This document shows, piece by piece, positions 1 to 9,824 of a stretch of DNA of 64,000 bases. Under the pieces are notes generated by a model. It saw only the letters and a program-made list of their open reading frames with translations, did not search any database and was not told the origin of the DNA. The translations under genes were made by a program, and so were the position numbers. This DNA comes from Dyadobacter linearis (GTDB lineage Bacteria; Bacteroidota; Bacteroidia; Cytophagales; Spirosomataceae), in assembly GCF_907165045.1 (NCBI RefSeq), contig NZ_CAJRAU010000001.1, positions 1,302,001 through 1,366,000 of the forward strand. Reading direction: 5' to 3'. Each line of letters opens with the position of its first letter. Positions within the stretch are counted from its first letter, which is position 1.

Positions 1-2
1 AC

Positions 3-1103
3 AAACGCGGCGACATTCGGCGGATATTGGAAATTTTTGTCCAGCACGGTGCAAATGAGCAGATCCTGATCGATACGCACCCGCATATTGGCACGAATAA
101 GTTGCCACTTGTGGTTTCAGAAATGCGCGAGAGCATTCTAAAAGCCGGCGGGGAGATTCATTTTAATACAAAAGTTACGGACTTTCTGGTTGAAGAAGGG
201 ATACTGAAAGGTGTGGTGACCCATGATGGGAATGCGTATACCGGCTTGGGCGTGATCCTGGCAACGGGGCATTCCGCGCGGGATATCTACACGTTGCTCC
301 ATGCTAAAAACATCCTGATCGAAAGTAAATCTTTTGCGATGGGCGTACGGATCGAGCATCCTCAAAATACGATCGACAAAATTCAATACCACTGCGCCAC
401 AGACCGCGGGCCTTATTTACCGGCCGCCTCCTATTCTCTGGTCACGCAAACAAATTACAAGGGAGTGCAGCGCGGCGCATTTTCGTTTTGTATGTGTCCC
501 GGAGGGTTCATCGTGCCGGCCGCCACTGCGACGGGCGAAGTGGTGGTGAACGGCATGTCGCCGTCCAAACGCGACTCGCCTTATGCCAACTCGGGGCTGG
601 TGGTTTCGGTGGAAGAGCCCGATCTGCTAACTTACAAATCTTTTGGGCCTCTGGCAGGGCTACAATATCAAATGGAAATGGAGCAGCGGGCATGTGCGCT
701 GGCGGGAGCAATGCAAACCGCCCCGGCGCAGCTTGCTACGGACTTTGTGAAGTCGAAAATCTCGTCGGAACTGCGTGATACCTCTTACCAGCCTGGTCTG
801 GAATCGGTGGACATGTATGAAATCCTGCCTGAAAATATCGCATTTCCGCTTCGGGAAGCGTTGAATGATTTTGGGCAGAAAATGCGGGGATACCTTTCGC
901 CCGACGCCCAGCTGATCGGCGTGGAAAGCCGCACTTCTTCGCCTGTACGGATTCCCCGCGAGCGCGAAAGTTGCGAACATCCCGAGGTCAAAGGCTTGTT
1001 TCCCTGCGGAGAAGGAGCCGGGTACGCCGGTGGGATTATGTCGGCTGCCATGGATGGAGAACGCTGCGCCGAGCAGCTCGCGAAGTTGTACGCAAGGGTA
1101 TAA
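3..1103 (+). CDS. FAD-dependent dehydrogenase (COG2509-like), 5' end outside window
   Basis: The reading frame is open from base 3 and ends at TAA 1101-1103, so the gene begins upstream of the window; the apparent TTG start at 27 is internal because the residues before it (KRGDIRRIL) continue the family pattern. The protein is a predicted NAD(P)/FAD-dependent oxidoreductase. A VILATGHSARDIY stretch is the typical nucleotide-binding strand of this family, and the C-terminal part has the FPCGEGAGYAGGIMSAAMDG motif that contacts the flavin. The Rossmann GxGxxG that should open the protein lies off the left edge. Substrate unknown. The family call rests on recognised motifs, not on a search. Confidence 0.85.
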   Translation, partial: KRGDIRRILEIFVQHGANEQILIDTHPHIGTNKLPLVVSEMRESILKAGGEIHFNTKVTDFLVEEGILKGVVTHDGNAYTGLGVILATGHSARDIYTLLHAKNILIESKSFAMGVRIEHPQNTIDKIQYHCATDRGPYLPAASYSLVTQTNYKGVQRGAFSFCMCPGGFIVPAATATGEVVVNGMSPSKRDSPYANSGLVVSVEEPDLLTYKSFGPLAGLQYQMEMEQRACALAGAMQTAPAQLATDFVKSKISSELRDTSYQPGLESVDMYEILPENIAFPLREALNDFGQKMRGYLSPDAQLIGVESRTSSPVRIPRERESCEHPEVKGLFPCGEGAGYAGGIMSAAMDGERCAEQLAKLYARV

Positions 1104-1122
1104 CACGGCAATCGTTATTTGT

Positions 1123-1130
1123 TATATTTG
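1123..1130 (+). promoter_or_regulatory. Putative -7 promoter box of the NUDIX gene
   Basis: TATATTTG matches the Bacteroidota -7 consensus TAnnTTTG and sits 33 bases before the ATG at 1164. No TTG at the expected -33 spacing is seen, so this is a half-supported promoter. Confidence 0.4.
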
Positions 1131-1163
1131 TAAAATACCAATTCCTGACACCCCACAGCCGCG

Positions 1164-1817
1164 ATGGCATCACTGGAATCCTTTTCGTTATTTACCGAAC
1201 AATTAGCTAAAAAACTGAAGTACCCGCTTCCGGGTGATTCGGCGCATAAGCTGATGCAGGCTTCCAGTAAGCTGCGGCTTACATTTAAACCCAATTCCCG
1301 CACGCGCAAAAGCGCGATCCTTATTTTGTTTTATCCCCATCAAAACGAAATATATTTCCCCCTCATCCTTCGCCCCGCCTACGATGGCGTGCATTCGGGC
1401 CAGGTTGCATTTCCCGGCGGGCGCTATGAGCTTACCGACAAGGATCTCGTTCGTACGGCACTGCGGGAAGCGCAGGAGGAAATCGGTTTGCGGCTGAATG
1501 ATGTGAAGATACTCGGGATACTCACGGAGCTCTTTATTCCGGCGAGCAACTTCTACGTGTTACCTGTGATAGCCGCCATGCCCTACCGCCCGGATTTCTA
1601 CCCCGACCCGCGCGAAGTGGAAGACATTTTTGAGATCAAACTGGAAGAAATATCCGACATTAATATCATCGGATCCAGCGACATTCAGGTGCGCGGCGAG
1701 CAGGTTCATGCGCCGCACTATATGGTACAGGGGTACAAAATCTGGGGTGCCACAGCGATGATGATCAGCGAGCTGCTGACCGTCCTGAACGCGCAGGACC
1801 CCGACGCTGCAAACTGA
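1164..1817 (+). CDS. NUDIX hydrolase, coenzyme A pyrophosphatase type
   Basis: A 217-residue NUDIX protein. The NUDIX box spans about residues 85-109, opening with FPGG and closing with ALREAQEEIGL, with the metal-binding REaxEExG glutamates present. The preceding HSGQVAFPGG segment is the extra motif that marks the CoA pyrophosphatase (NudL/UPF0035) branch, which splits CoA or acyl-CoA into 3',5'-ADP and phosphopantetheine. The length suits that branch. ATG 1164 is chosen because a TATATTTG box lies just upstream and the next gene is 160 bases away. The exact substrate is inferred from family and unproven. Confidence 0.88.
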   Translation: MASLESFSLFTEQLAKKLKYPLPGDSAHKLMQASSKLRLTFKPNSRTRKSAILILFYPHQNEIYFPLILRPAYDGVHSGQVAFPGGRYELTDKDLVRTALREAQEEIGLRLNDVKILGILTELFIPASNFYVLPVIAAMPYRPDFYPDPREVEDIFEIKLEEISDINIIGSSDIQVRGEQVHAPHYMVQGYKIWGATAMMISELLTVLNAQDPDAAN

Positions 1818-1880
1818 TAATTATAGCTTTATTTGCTATATTAGCAGTTAATTCAAATCGATCTGACGGCAATTTTCGCG

Positions 1881-1906
1881 CTGCAACGTACCTGGATATG
1901 TTGCAG
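1881..1906 (+). other. Hairpin in the leader of the topoisomerase gene
   Basis: CTGCAAC at 1881-1887 pairs with GTTGCAG at 1900-1906 around a 12-base loop, about 70 bases before the topoisomerase ATG. No T-run follows, so it is not a terminator; it may be a leader structure or chance. Confidence 0.25.
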
Positions 1907-1978
1907 TCCTTCAACGAAAGCCGGTGGATGAAGACCTTATATTTCTGATTAGTTTAAAACCTGGTTCCTCCTTCATTT

Positions 1979-4735
1979 ATGGACGAAAACGGAGCTACGC
2001 CTGACGTAGAAGATAGCGGATTGCATGAAAAAGTGCCCATTTCGGGTTTATATGAAAACTGGTTTCTGGATTATGCCTCTTATGTAATTCTTGAGCGTGC
2101 GGTACCTGCGATTGAAGACGGTCTGAAACCGGTTCAGCGACGCATTATGCATGCGCTCAACGAAATGGACGACGGGCGTTTTAACAAAGTGGCGAACGTG
2201 GTCGGCTCGTCAATGCAGTATCACCCGCACGGCGATGCTTCCATTTACGATGCGATCGTTAATATCGGCCAGAAAGAATTGCTTTTTGATACCCAGGGAA
2301 ACTGGGGAGATATCCGCACCGGCGATAGTGCGGCCGCAGCGCGTTATATTGAAGTAAGGCTTTCCAGATTTGCAAAGGAAATCGTATTCAACGACGATAC
2401 CACTGACTGGCAGCTTTCCTACGATGGCCGGAAAAGAGAACCCGTTACCCTGCCTGTCAAATTTCCGCTAACTCTTTCACTTGGCGTGGAAGGCATTGCG
2501 GTAGGGCTTTCCACCAAAATACTTCCCCACAACTTTTGTGAGCTGATCGAGGCTTCCATTGCCATTTTGCAGGGAAAAGAAGTCTCCATTTTCCCCGACT
2601 TTCTGACTGGCGGGCAGATAGATGTTTCCAATTACAATGACGGGCACCGCGGTGGAAAGGTGCGCGTGCGGGCCAGGATCGAGGAGGAGGATAAAAAAAT
2701 GCTCGTTATCCGTGATATTCCTTTCGGTACCACGACCACTTCGCTCATTGATTCCATTGTAAAAGCGAATGACGGTGGGAAGATCAAGGTTAAAAAAGTT
2801 GTTGATAACACGGCGGCGGAGGTAGAGATACAGGTACACCTGGCACCGGGAGTTTCTCCGGATATTACTATGGACGCACTTTACGCATTCACTGAATGTG
2901 AAGTGTCCATTTCACCGAATGCCTGTATTATTATCGCAGATAAGCCTCATTTTGTAGGTGTTACCGAAATTTTAAAATACAATACCCAGCAAACTGTACA
3001 CTTGCTGCAAAGAGAGCTCGAAATCAAACGGCTGGCACTTCTTGAAAAAATCCTTTACGGATCTCTTGAAAAGATATTTATTGAAAACCGCATTTACCGG
3101 GATATTGAGGAATGCGAAACCTTTGAAGCGGTAATCAGGACGATCGATAAAGGACTCGAACCATTCAAACCACAATTCTACCGGGAAATAACCGACGACG
3201 ATATTGTTGAGTTGACCGAGATCCGGATCAAGCGTATTTCTAAATACGACGGTTTCAAGGCTGACGAACTGATGCGGAAATGGCAGGAAGAATTGGGAGA
3301 AACCGAAGATAACCTGGCCAATATCACCCGTTTTGCGATCGACTATTTCCGCGATCTGCTGAAAAAATATGGTAAAGGCCGTGGAAGAAAAACTGAAATA
3401 CGTGCATTCAACCAGATTTCAGCGAATATCGTAGCTGCCAATAACCAGAAATTGTATGTTAATCGCGCCGAAGGATTTATCGGATATGGTCTTAAAAAGG
3501 ACGAATATGTGATGGATTGCTCGGATATCGATGATATTATCATTTTCAGGGGTGATGGAAAATGCCTTGTAACCAAAGTGCAGGAGAAGATATTTGTTGG
3601 AAAGGACATTATTCACTGTGCGGTTTTTGTCAAAAACGATGAGCGTAAAGTGTATAACCTCGTTTACCTGGATGGAAAAACGGGCGTTTCTTACATCAAA
3701 AGGTGCCAGATCACAGCGGTGACCAGAGACCGTGAATATGATCTGACGCAGGGTTCTCCCAAATCCAAAATCACTTATTTCACTGCCAATGATAACGGGG
3801 AAGCCGAGATTATCACCGTGAACCTTACAGCCCAGAGCAAAGCGAAAGTCAAGCAGTTTGATTTCAATTTCGCGGAGCTGCTGATCAAGAACAGGAGCGC
3901 AATGGGTAATATATTGACCAAATATCCGATCAGGAAAATTACGCTGAAGCAAGCCGGTCGCTCGACGCTGGGCGGGGTGGATATGTGGTTTGACCCGATT
4001 ATCGGGCGCCTTAATCGTGACGAAAGAGGTGAATATCTTGGCAATTTCGGGCCTTCGGATAGTATCCTGGTTATTTACAAAGACGGTTCCTATGAACTGA
4101 CGAACTTTGATCTGACCAATCACTATGTGCCCAATGAGGTACTGCTCGTCAAGAAATTTGATCCGACGCTTGCGATCACGGCGATCTATTTTGACGGAGG
4201 CCAGAAACAGCATTTTATCAAACGCTTTAATATAGAGACTTCCTCGCTGGACAAGAAATTCCTGTTTATCAGTGACGCCAAAAACAGCAAGCTGCTGTTG
4301 GCCAGCACTGACAAACGTCCGGTGCTCGAAATTGTTTACCCCAAAACACCTCAGAAAGAGGAGACTACCACTGAATATATCATCGAAGAAATGGTGGACG
4401 TACGCGGCTGGCGGGCTATGGGTAACAAGCTTCCAAATGACAAGTTTAAGAATATCCGCTGGCTTGCTCCCCTGCCCGATCCGGTAATGGAGCAGGAAGC
4501 AACGGAAGAGCCCGAAAATGTGTTGGAAGAAGAGGCAACCAGTGAAGATGTAACCGGTGTAACAGAACCAGAAGTTATCACAGAAAATACAGTTAACTTA
4601 ACGGGCAAAGCGGAGGAAACTGTCGACCCGCAGGAAGGAGAGGAAGCTGAGGAGGATAAGAAATCAGGCACTAAAAATAAAAAGGATAACAAGAAAGGGC
4701 CTGATTCGAAAAGCCAGCTTGGCATTTTTGAATAA
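1979..4735 (+). CDS. parC: DNA topoisomerase IV subunit A (GyrA/ParC family)
   Basis: A 918-residue type IIA topoisomerase A subunit, which breaks and rejoins DNA with subunit B to decatenate chromosomes. Residues 25-60 carry the conserved start of the breakage domain (LDYASYVILERAVPAIEDGL), followed by the helix-turn-helix (YHPHGDASIYDAIV, about 81-94). The active-site tyrosine is Tyr123 in AAARYIEVRLS. A beta-pinwheel-like C-terminal half follows, then from about residue 835 a low-complexity acidic region ending in a Lys-rich tail. The N-terminal spelling is the topoisomerase IV form usual in Bacteroidota rather than GyrA. The B subunit is not next to it here. ATG 1979 is the first plausible start. 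Confidence 0.92.
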   Translation: MDENGATPDVEDSGLHEKVPISGLYENWFLDYASYVILERAVPAIEDGLKPVQRRIMHALNEMDDGRFNKVANVVGSSMQYHPHGDASIYDAIVNIGQKELLFDTQGNWGDIRTGDSAAAARYIEVRLSRFAKEIVFNDDTTDWQLSYDGRKREPVTLPVKFPLTLSLGVEGIAVGLSTKILPHNFCELIEASIAILQGKEVSIFPDFLTGGQIDVSNYNDGHRGGKVRVRARIEEEDKKMLVIRDIPFGTTTTSLIDSIVKANDGGKIKVKKVVDNTAAEVEIQVHLAPGVSPDITMDALYAFTECEVSISPNACIIIADKPHFVGVTEILKYNTQQTVHLLQRELEIKRLALLEKILYGSLEKIFIENRIYRDIEECETFEAVIRTIDKGLEPFKPQFYREITDDDIVELTEIRIKRISKYDGFKADELMRKWQEELGETEDNLANITRFAIDYFRDLLKKYGKGRGRKTEIRAFNQISANIVAANNQKLYVNRAEGFIGYGLKKDEYVMDCSDIDDIIIFRGDGKCLVTKVQEKIFVGKDIIHCAVFVKNDERKVYNLVYLDGKTGVSYIKRCQITAVTRDREYDLTQGSPKSKITYFTANDNGEAEIITVNLTAQSKAKVKQFDFNFAELLIKNRSAMGNILTKYPIRKITLKQAGRSTLGGVDMWFDPIIGRLNRDERGEYLGNFGPSDSILVIYKDGSYELTNFDLTNHYVPNEVLLVKKFDPTLAITAIYFDGGQKQHFIKRFNIETSSLDKKFLFISDAKNSKLLLASTDKRPVLEIVYPKTPQKEETTTEYIIEEMVDVRGWRAMGNKLPNDKFKNIRWLAPLPDPVMEQEATEEPENVLEEEATSEDVTGVTEPEVITENTVNLTGKAEETVDPQEGEEAEEDKKSGTKNKKDNKKGPDSKSQLGIFE

Positions 4736-4757
4736 ATAAAAAGGGCTTAATCCGCTA

Positions 4758-4784
4758 AACAGGCAACGGAAGGTGCCTGTTTTT
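4758..4784 (+). terminator. Intrinsic terminator after parC
   Basis: AACAGGCA at 4758-4765 pairs with TGCCTGTT at 4774-4781, an 8-base-pair stem with an 8-base loop followed by T residues. It lies 23 bases after the parC stop. Confidence 0.75.
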
Positions 4785-4854
4785 GCGTACTGAATAAGGC
4801 AGGCAACACATTGCAGTAAACGTCCCGGGTAACTGAGGGCACATCATTGTTTCG

Positions 4855-5505
4855 GTGAAAAGAGCAATTAAGATCATATTAGCCTTACTATTCGCAAGCA
4901 TGATTTTCATCTTGCTTTGTAATTTATGGGTAGTGTACTGTACGAGACAATACAATTACTTTTCCATAGAAAACCTGCCTTCCAATGATGTTGCATTAGT
5001 GCTCGGTACCAGCCCCAGATCGGAAAAAGGGAAAGACAATCTTTTCTTTAAGTATCGAATGGAAGCTACTGCGCGGCTTTTTAAGGAGGGAAAGATCAAA
5101 TACATTATATTGAGCGGGAATAATGATTCGCAATATTACAATGAGCCGCTTTCCATGCAGCGGGCGCTGCTGAACCTGGGAATACCGGAGAATGTAATGA
5201 CCCTGGATTATGCCGGTTTCCGGACTTTTGATTCTGTTGTGCGATGCAAAGAGCTTTTTAATCAGGATAACTTTACGATCATTTCCCAAAATTTTCACAA
5301 TGCCCGGGCTCTGTATATTGCACATAATGAAGGCATCAAAGCAATATCTTTCGCCGCACAGGACGTTCCTGACGGGTATTCAATGCGGACTTTGGTGAGG
5401 GAATACCTTGCAAGGCCCAAAGCAGTGCTGGACGTGCATATTTTACGGCCGTCGGCAGATATAACCTCCAATAATGAGATTAGGAACGATGAGAAACCGA
5501 AGTGA
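4855..5505 (+). CDS. SanA/ElyC/YdcF family (DUF218) membrane-anchored protein
   Basis: Starts at GTG 4855 (216 residues). Residues about 5-25 form one hydrophobic membrane anchor, followed by the DUF218 core with DVALVLGTSPRS, a GKIKYIILSGNN segment and a late FTIISQNFHNARAL segment, in the order seen in SanA and ElyC. Those proteins act in envelope integrity and peptidoglycan or polyprenyl-carrier metabolism; the biochemical activity is not established. The next gene begins 4 bases after the stop, so the two are probably co-transcribed. Family is confident, function is not. Confidence 0.82.
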   Translation: MKRAIKIILALLFASMIFILLCNLWVVYCTRQYNYFSIENLPSNDVALVLGTSPRSEKGKDNLFFKYRMEATARLFKEGKIKYIILSGNNDSQYYNEPLSMQRALLNLGIPENVMTLDYAGFRTFDSVVRCKELFNQDNFTIISQNFHNARALYIAHNEGIKAISFAAQDVPDGYSMRTLVREYLARPKAVLDVHILRPSADITSNNEIRNDEKPK

Positions 5506-5509
5506 GGGC

Positions 5510-8059
5510 ATGCATACGGGGCGAATATCGGTTGATCGGAATGCTTTCTTTAAAATAATACGCCCCCTGTTCTTTTTACTACTAATCTACTCAGGTACAG
5601 CGTATTCGCAGACAACTCATGTAATCAAGGGGAGAGTTACGGACGCCAGTACAGGTGATGCGATCCCGTTTGCCAATGTGGCGATCAAGGCTTCGCTCTA
5701 CGGAACTACCACCAATTTCGACGGCTTTTACCAGCTTAACTACAATCCTCCTGGTGACTCGATCAGTGTTACTTATGTAGGTTACGAAAACCGCAGCAAG
5801 GCTATCAAGGCAGACCTGACCGAGCAGACCATCGACGTGCAGTTGGCGCCTGGCTCAACGCAGTTGAGAGAGGTGAAGATATTTGCCGGCGAGAATCCTG
5901 CGTGGGCAATTTTGAGAAAAATCGTGGCGAACAGGAAGACAAATAATATAGATGACCTGGGCGCTTACGAATATGAGAGTTATAACAAAATCCAGATTGA
6001 TATTGATAACCTTTCAGAGAAATTCAGGAACAGGAAGGCTGTCAAAAAAATGACGCACATTGTTGATAAATACGATGAAGTAAAAGGCGAGAATGGAGAA
6101 ACGATCATCCCTATCTTCATTTCTGAGTCAGTTTCCAACGTTTTTTACCGCAGAGACCCCAAGAAGAAGAAAGAGATCATTAATAAAACGAAGATATCGG
6201 GCGTGGGTCTGACAGACGGAAGTCTGACCTCGCAGCTGATAGGCTCTTCATTTCAGCAATACAATTTTTACAATAACTGGTTAAATCTTCTGGAAAAAGA
6301 TTTTGTCTCGCCGATCAGCGAAAACTGGAAGCTGTATTACGATTACTACCTCTCCGACAGCGTTTACAACGGTTCCAGCTACGACTACCACATTGAATTT
6401 GAACCCCGGCAAGAGCAGGACCTTGCATTCACCGGTAACTTCTGGGTCGACGGGGATACTTATGCATTAACTCAGATTGACGTTAATGTGGGTAAAAAGG
6501 CGAATCTGAATTTTATCGAAAAAATCAAGATCCAGCAGTCTTATGAGCTTTTTGAAGATGAAGGAAAATGGTTAACGTCGAAAACGCGGGTGCTGATTGA
6601 TGTGGACGAGCCGACAAAGCAGACTGCGGGAATGCTGCTGAAATTCTATTCGGCCAATTCAAACTTCAAACTGAATGCGCCGCGTGACAGCAAATTCTAT
6701 GATACGTCAATCGAGCTGAAAGACGATTATATGAAACACGATTCAACATTCTGGATCAAAAGCCGCCCGGAAGCACTTAGTCCAAGCGAGCGACTTTCGT
6801 TTCAACTGGTTGATTCCCTGCGTGTTTTGCCGGTCGTGAAGACCTATACCGAGATATTGAACATTCTTGTCAACGGTTACAAGAAGATCGATAAATGGAA
6901 TATTGACATCGGTCCTTATTTGTTTTTGTATGCCAATAATGCCGTAGAGGGTCACCGTTTCAGAATGGGTTTCCGGACTGATCCGGGTTTCAGCCGCAAG
7001 TGGATTTTCAGCGGTTACGGCGCTTATGGTACGCGGGACAAAGCGTTTAAATACGGCGCGGGAATGGATTACATCATCGACCGGAAGCCGTGGACGATGG
7101 CGGGTATTTCGTATTCAAAGGATCTCGAACGTTTGGGCGTTTCTGCCGAGACAATCGGCCCTAACACGCTTTTTGGCGCTTTTTCACGTTTTGGCGCATT
7201 CCGCCGGGCTTACTGGCAGGAAGATGTTTCGGCTTATTTCAAGCGGGAAGTGGTGAAAGGTTTAACAGGCAGTGTGCAGATCCGGCACCGAGATTTCAGA
7301 CCGCTGTTTCCTTTTGCATACAAAACACAACCCGAAGCCGGTATCGATTCTCCTACGAAATCTGCATTTGACATTACCGAGATCAATTTCGAAACGAGGT
7401 TTGCGAACAAGGAAACGTTTCTCCAAAATGACAATGAGCGGATCAGTATGGGAAACGGCAATTCGCCCGCATTTACTTTGAGATATACATTGGGTGTCAA
7501 AAATTTTCTGGGAGGGGACTTTAATTATAACAAGCTCTCTTTCAATGTAAAACAAAGTTTTCGCACGGGGGTGATCGGACGAACTTACTATAATCTTACA
7601 TTCGGCCTGATCCCATCGACCCTGCCCTATCCGCTGCTTTACACGCCGCTCGGAAATGAATCGCTTTTTTACGTCGACAATGCATTCAATATGATGCGTT
7701 ACTTCGAGTTTGTCAGCGATCGCTACGTTGCACTGCGAATGGAGCACAATTTTGAAGGTTTTCTGCTCAACCGTATTCCCGCGATCAAAAAGTTGAAGTG
7801 GCGGATGCTCGCGACAGGAAAGCTATTTTACGGAAGTATCAGTGAATCGAACCTGGCATTGACCGCAGCTACCGACGACGCCGGACTTGAGATCCAGCTG
7901 TTTAACAGACTGAAAGACAGGCCCTACGTGGAGCTGGGTTATGGTATCGACAATATTCTCAAAAGCGGCCGCATTGACTTTATCCACCGGCTTACTTACC
8001 TGGACAACCCCAATGTGACGCCTTTCGCAGTGAAGATATCTTTCTGGTTCAGCCTGTAA
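5510..8059 (+). CDS. DUF5686 protein with carboxypeptidase-regulatory-like N-terminal domain
   Basis: The frame is open from ATG 5474, but ATG 5510 is preferred: it clears the upstream stop (5503-5505) by 4 bases and gives MHTGRISVDRN followed by a hydrophobic signal sequence ending near AYSQ. Next comes a beta-sandwich of the carboxypeptidase-D-regulatory type (IKGRVTDASTGDAIPFANV, first 100 residues of the mature protein), then the long DUF5686 region. The protein ends in a beta-barrel-like strand with terminal aromatic residues (KISFWFSL), suggesting outer-membrane insertion. About 849 residues. A paralogue of the same architecture lies at 54121-56688. Function unknown. Confidence 0.85.
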   Translation: MHTGRISVDRNAFFKIIRPLFFLLLIYSGTAYSQTTHVIKGRVTDASTGDAIPFANVAIKASLYGTTTNFDGFYQLNYNPPGDSISVTYVGYENRSKAIKADLTEQTIDVQLAPGSTQLREVKIFAGENPAWAILRKIVANRKTNNIDDLGAYEYESYNKIQIDIDNLSEKFRNRKAVKKMTHIVDKYDEVKGENGETIIPIFISESVSNVFYRRDPKKKKEIINKTKISGVGLTDGSLTSQLIGSSFQQYNFYNNWLNLLEKDFVSPISENWKLYYDYYLSDSVYNGSSYDYHIEFEPRQEQDLAFTGNFWVDGDTYALTQIDVNVGKKANLNFIEKIKIQQSYELFEDEGKWLTSKTRVLIDVDEPTKQTAGMLLKFYSANSNFKLNAPRDSKFYDTSIELKDDYMKHDSTFWIKSRPEALSPSERLSFQLVDSLRVLPVVKTYTEILNILVNGYKKIDKWNIDIGPYLFLYANNAVEGHRFRMGFRTDPGFSRKWIFSGYGAYGTRDKAFKYGAGMDYIIDRKPWTMAGISYSKDLERLGVSAETIGPNTLFGAFSRFGAFRRAYWQEDVSAYFKREVVKGLTGSVQIRHRDFRPLFPFAYKTQPEAGIDSPTKSAFDITEINFETRFANKETFLQNDNERISMGNGNSPAFTLRYTLGVKNFLGGDFNYNKLSFNVKQSFRTGVIGRTYYNLTFGLIPSTLPYPLLYTPLGNESLFYVDNAFNMMRYFEFVSDRYVALRMEHNFEGFLLNRIPAIKKLKWRMLATGKLFYGSISESNLALTAATDDAGLEIQLFNRLKDRPYVELGYGIDNILKSGRIDFIHRLTYLDNPNVTPFAVKISFWFSL

Positions 8060-8060
8060 A

Positions 8061-9032
8061 TCAAATGTTACCCAGATCTTTGGCGGCGTAGGTAAGGAAA
8101 ACGGTATCTCCTATTTCAACCGTTTTTTTGCTTCGGTAAAAAGAAAGTTGCTCTTGCCCATTTGTGCAGCGGATTTCCCAATAATTCCCTTTGAAACGAA
8201 TCGCCTCTACCTTTCCCTGCCATTTACTTTTCTCCTGAAACTTCGTCGGCTTTACTTTTTCGGGTCTTATAAAATGCCTTTTCTCACCCTTTCCGAGCCA
8301 GTTAATGCCTCCCGTAAGCTCGGCAACATAACTGTTTACCGGCTGATTATATACTTCTGACGGAGTACCAACCTGGATAATCTTTCCATTTTTTAACACA
8401 GCGATCCTGTCCGACCAGGCGAGCGCATCCGACGATTCGTGGGTCACGAAAATGCAGCTGGTTTTCTGCTGCTTCTGCATATTCTCGATCGCATCACCCA
8501 GCACACGCCGGTTGTGATTGTCGAGGTGGGCGAAAGGTTCGTCAAGCAAAAGTACGTCTGGCTGCTCGGCAAGTGCCTTTGCGATCGCGGTACGCTGCTT
8601 TTCACCACCTGACAACAACTTAGCTTTGTGAGTTCTTACATAATCGAGGCCTGCAACTTCAAGCAGTTCTTCCACCCGCTCCCGCCGGTATTCGGAATCG
8701 TAGAACCGAAGCGAATAGGAGATATTTTCCTCGACAGTTTGATTTGGAAAAAGCTCAAATTCCTGGTGAATCAGTCGAATCGATTCATGCCCGGGGATCA
8801 GCTCGCCACTCACGGATTTCAATTCTTCTCCATTAAAAATAATCTTCCCCTGGTCAGCATCCAGAAATCGGGCGAAAATGCGCAAAAGCGTACTCTTACC
8901 CGAGCCGCTTTCGCCCAAAATCGCAAGCCACTCCCCCGCCCTCAGTTCCAGATTAATATCCGAAAGTACAGGCTGGTCGCCAAATTGCTTTGAAACCTTG
9001 TCCGCGCGGAGAACTGACTTGTTTTTTGCCAT
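8061..9032 (-). CDS. ABC transporter ATP-binding protein (PotA/CysA-like), orphan
   Basis: A 323-residue ATPase: Walker A GESGSGKST at residues 40-48, Q-loop Gln90, signature LSGGEKQ at 140-146, Walker B LLLDEP at 161-166 and H-loop His198 (FVTHES). A C-terminal extension (about 235-323) resembles the TOBE-like regulatory domain of importer ATPases for polyamine, sulfate or iron. No permease or binding protein lies nearby, so the substrate cannot be inferred. Its ATG overlaps the stop of the upstream nitroreductase by one base, implying translational coupling. Confidence 0.85.
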   Translation of the reverse strand: MAKNKSVLRADKVSKQFGDQPVLSDINLELRAGEWLAILGESGSGKSTLLRIFARFLDADQGKIIFNGEELKSVSGELIPGHESIRLIHQEFELFPNQTVEENISYSLRFYDSEYRRERVEELLEVAGLDYVRTHKAKLLSGGEKQRTAIAKALAEQPDVLLLDEPFAHLDNHNRRVLGDAIENMQKQQKTSCIFVTHESSDALAWSDRIAVLKNGKIIQVGTPSEVYNQPVNSYVAELTGGINWLGKGEKRHFIRPEKVKPTKFQEKSKWQGKVEAIRFKGNYWEIRCTNGQEQLSFYRSKKTVEIGDTVFLTYAAKDLGNI

Positions 9033-9607
9033 TATTCAGCCCAGGTAATCTTGCCTTCAATGGGCGTACGGCGTGCGGGCATTTCAGGCGCATTGTGGTA
9101 ACCCATGAAATACAAGCCCATACATTTTTGATTTTCAGGAAGTCCAAGGAATTCAGCCAGTTCTTTCAAAACGCCGGGGCTGCTCCAATACGAGCCCAAA
9201 CCGTAGGCAGTTGCTGTAAGCCACATATTCTGCACCGCGCAGGCTACCGAAGCCGTTTCTTCCCACTCAGGCAATTTGTCGGGATGCAATTCTGCATTGA
9301 TCACGATCACGCAACCTGATTTAAGTACTTTTTCACCGGCTGCATCGTAGCGGGCCTGTGAAAAGGATTCAGGCGCTGTAACGGTTCTGTATCTTTCGGA
9401 GAAAAAGCCGGCCAGGCGATCCAGGCTTGCGCCTTTGAAAACGATGAAACGCCACGGCTCTGTCAACTTATGTGTGGGCGCGTAGTTTGCATTTTCGAGG
9501 ATATCATTAATTACCTCGTCCGGGATTTCTTTTTCGATATAACTTGGCGGAAAAATGCTGCGTCTGCCTCTGATAATTGCATTAATTGTCTCAATAGACT
9601 GTTCCAT
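9032..9607 (-). CDS. Nitroreductase family protein
   Basis: A 191-residue FMN-dependent nitroreductase-fold protein. It starts with the usual INAIIRGRRSIFPPSY FMN-phosphate motif (Arg-Arg-Ser), has NANYAPTHKLTEPWRFIVF, and later the AYGLGSYWSSPGV segment. Such enzymes reduce nitro groups, quinones or flavins with NAD(P)H; the natural substrate is unknown. The stop overlaps the start of the ABC ATPase gene, so the two form an operon. A TAGCTTTG box on the minus strand at 9639-9646 could be its -7 element. Confidence 0.85.
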   Translation of the reverse strand: MEQSIETINAIIRGRRSIFPPSYIEKEIPDEVINDILENANYAPTHKLTEPWRFIVFKGASLDRLAGFFSERYRTVTAPESFSQARYDAAGEKVLKSGCVIVINAELHPDKLPEWEETASVACAVQNMWLTATAYGLGSYWSSPGVLKELAEFLGLPENQKCMGLYFMGYHNAPEMPARRTPIEGKITWAE

Positions 9608-9638
9608 AACTGCTTTTTTAATCTAAAAAATTCAAAGG

Positions 9639-9646
9639 CAAAGCTA
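9639..9646 (-). promoter_or_regulatory. Putative -7 box of the nitroreductase-ABC operon
   Basis: On the minus strand the sequence is TAGCTTTG, an exact TAnnTTTG match 31 bases upstream of the nitroreductase start. No clear -33 TTG at the right spacing. Confidence 0.4.
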
Positions 9647-9824
9647 ACCAATATTCTCACGGACGCGGCCGTGACCGATTTTTTAGCTGATAAAATTTCC
9701 GCGTTTAATTAAAAATTACCGTGTTCCGCTGCTTCTTTGCCGTTAAACCATTATTTTACGCCCTGCCTTTTTCAATCCGCTAATTTCATCCGCGAAAATT
9801 GCACCAACAAAACCAAACGCTAAT

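Noticed and set aside
3419-4213. A 264-codon open frame on the minus strand within parC
   Set aside because: It lies entirely antisense to an unmistakable topoisomerase gene and has no family motif, no promoter and no signal of its own. It is a shadow of the coding strand.
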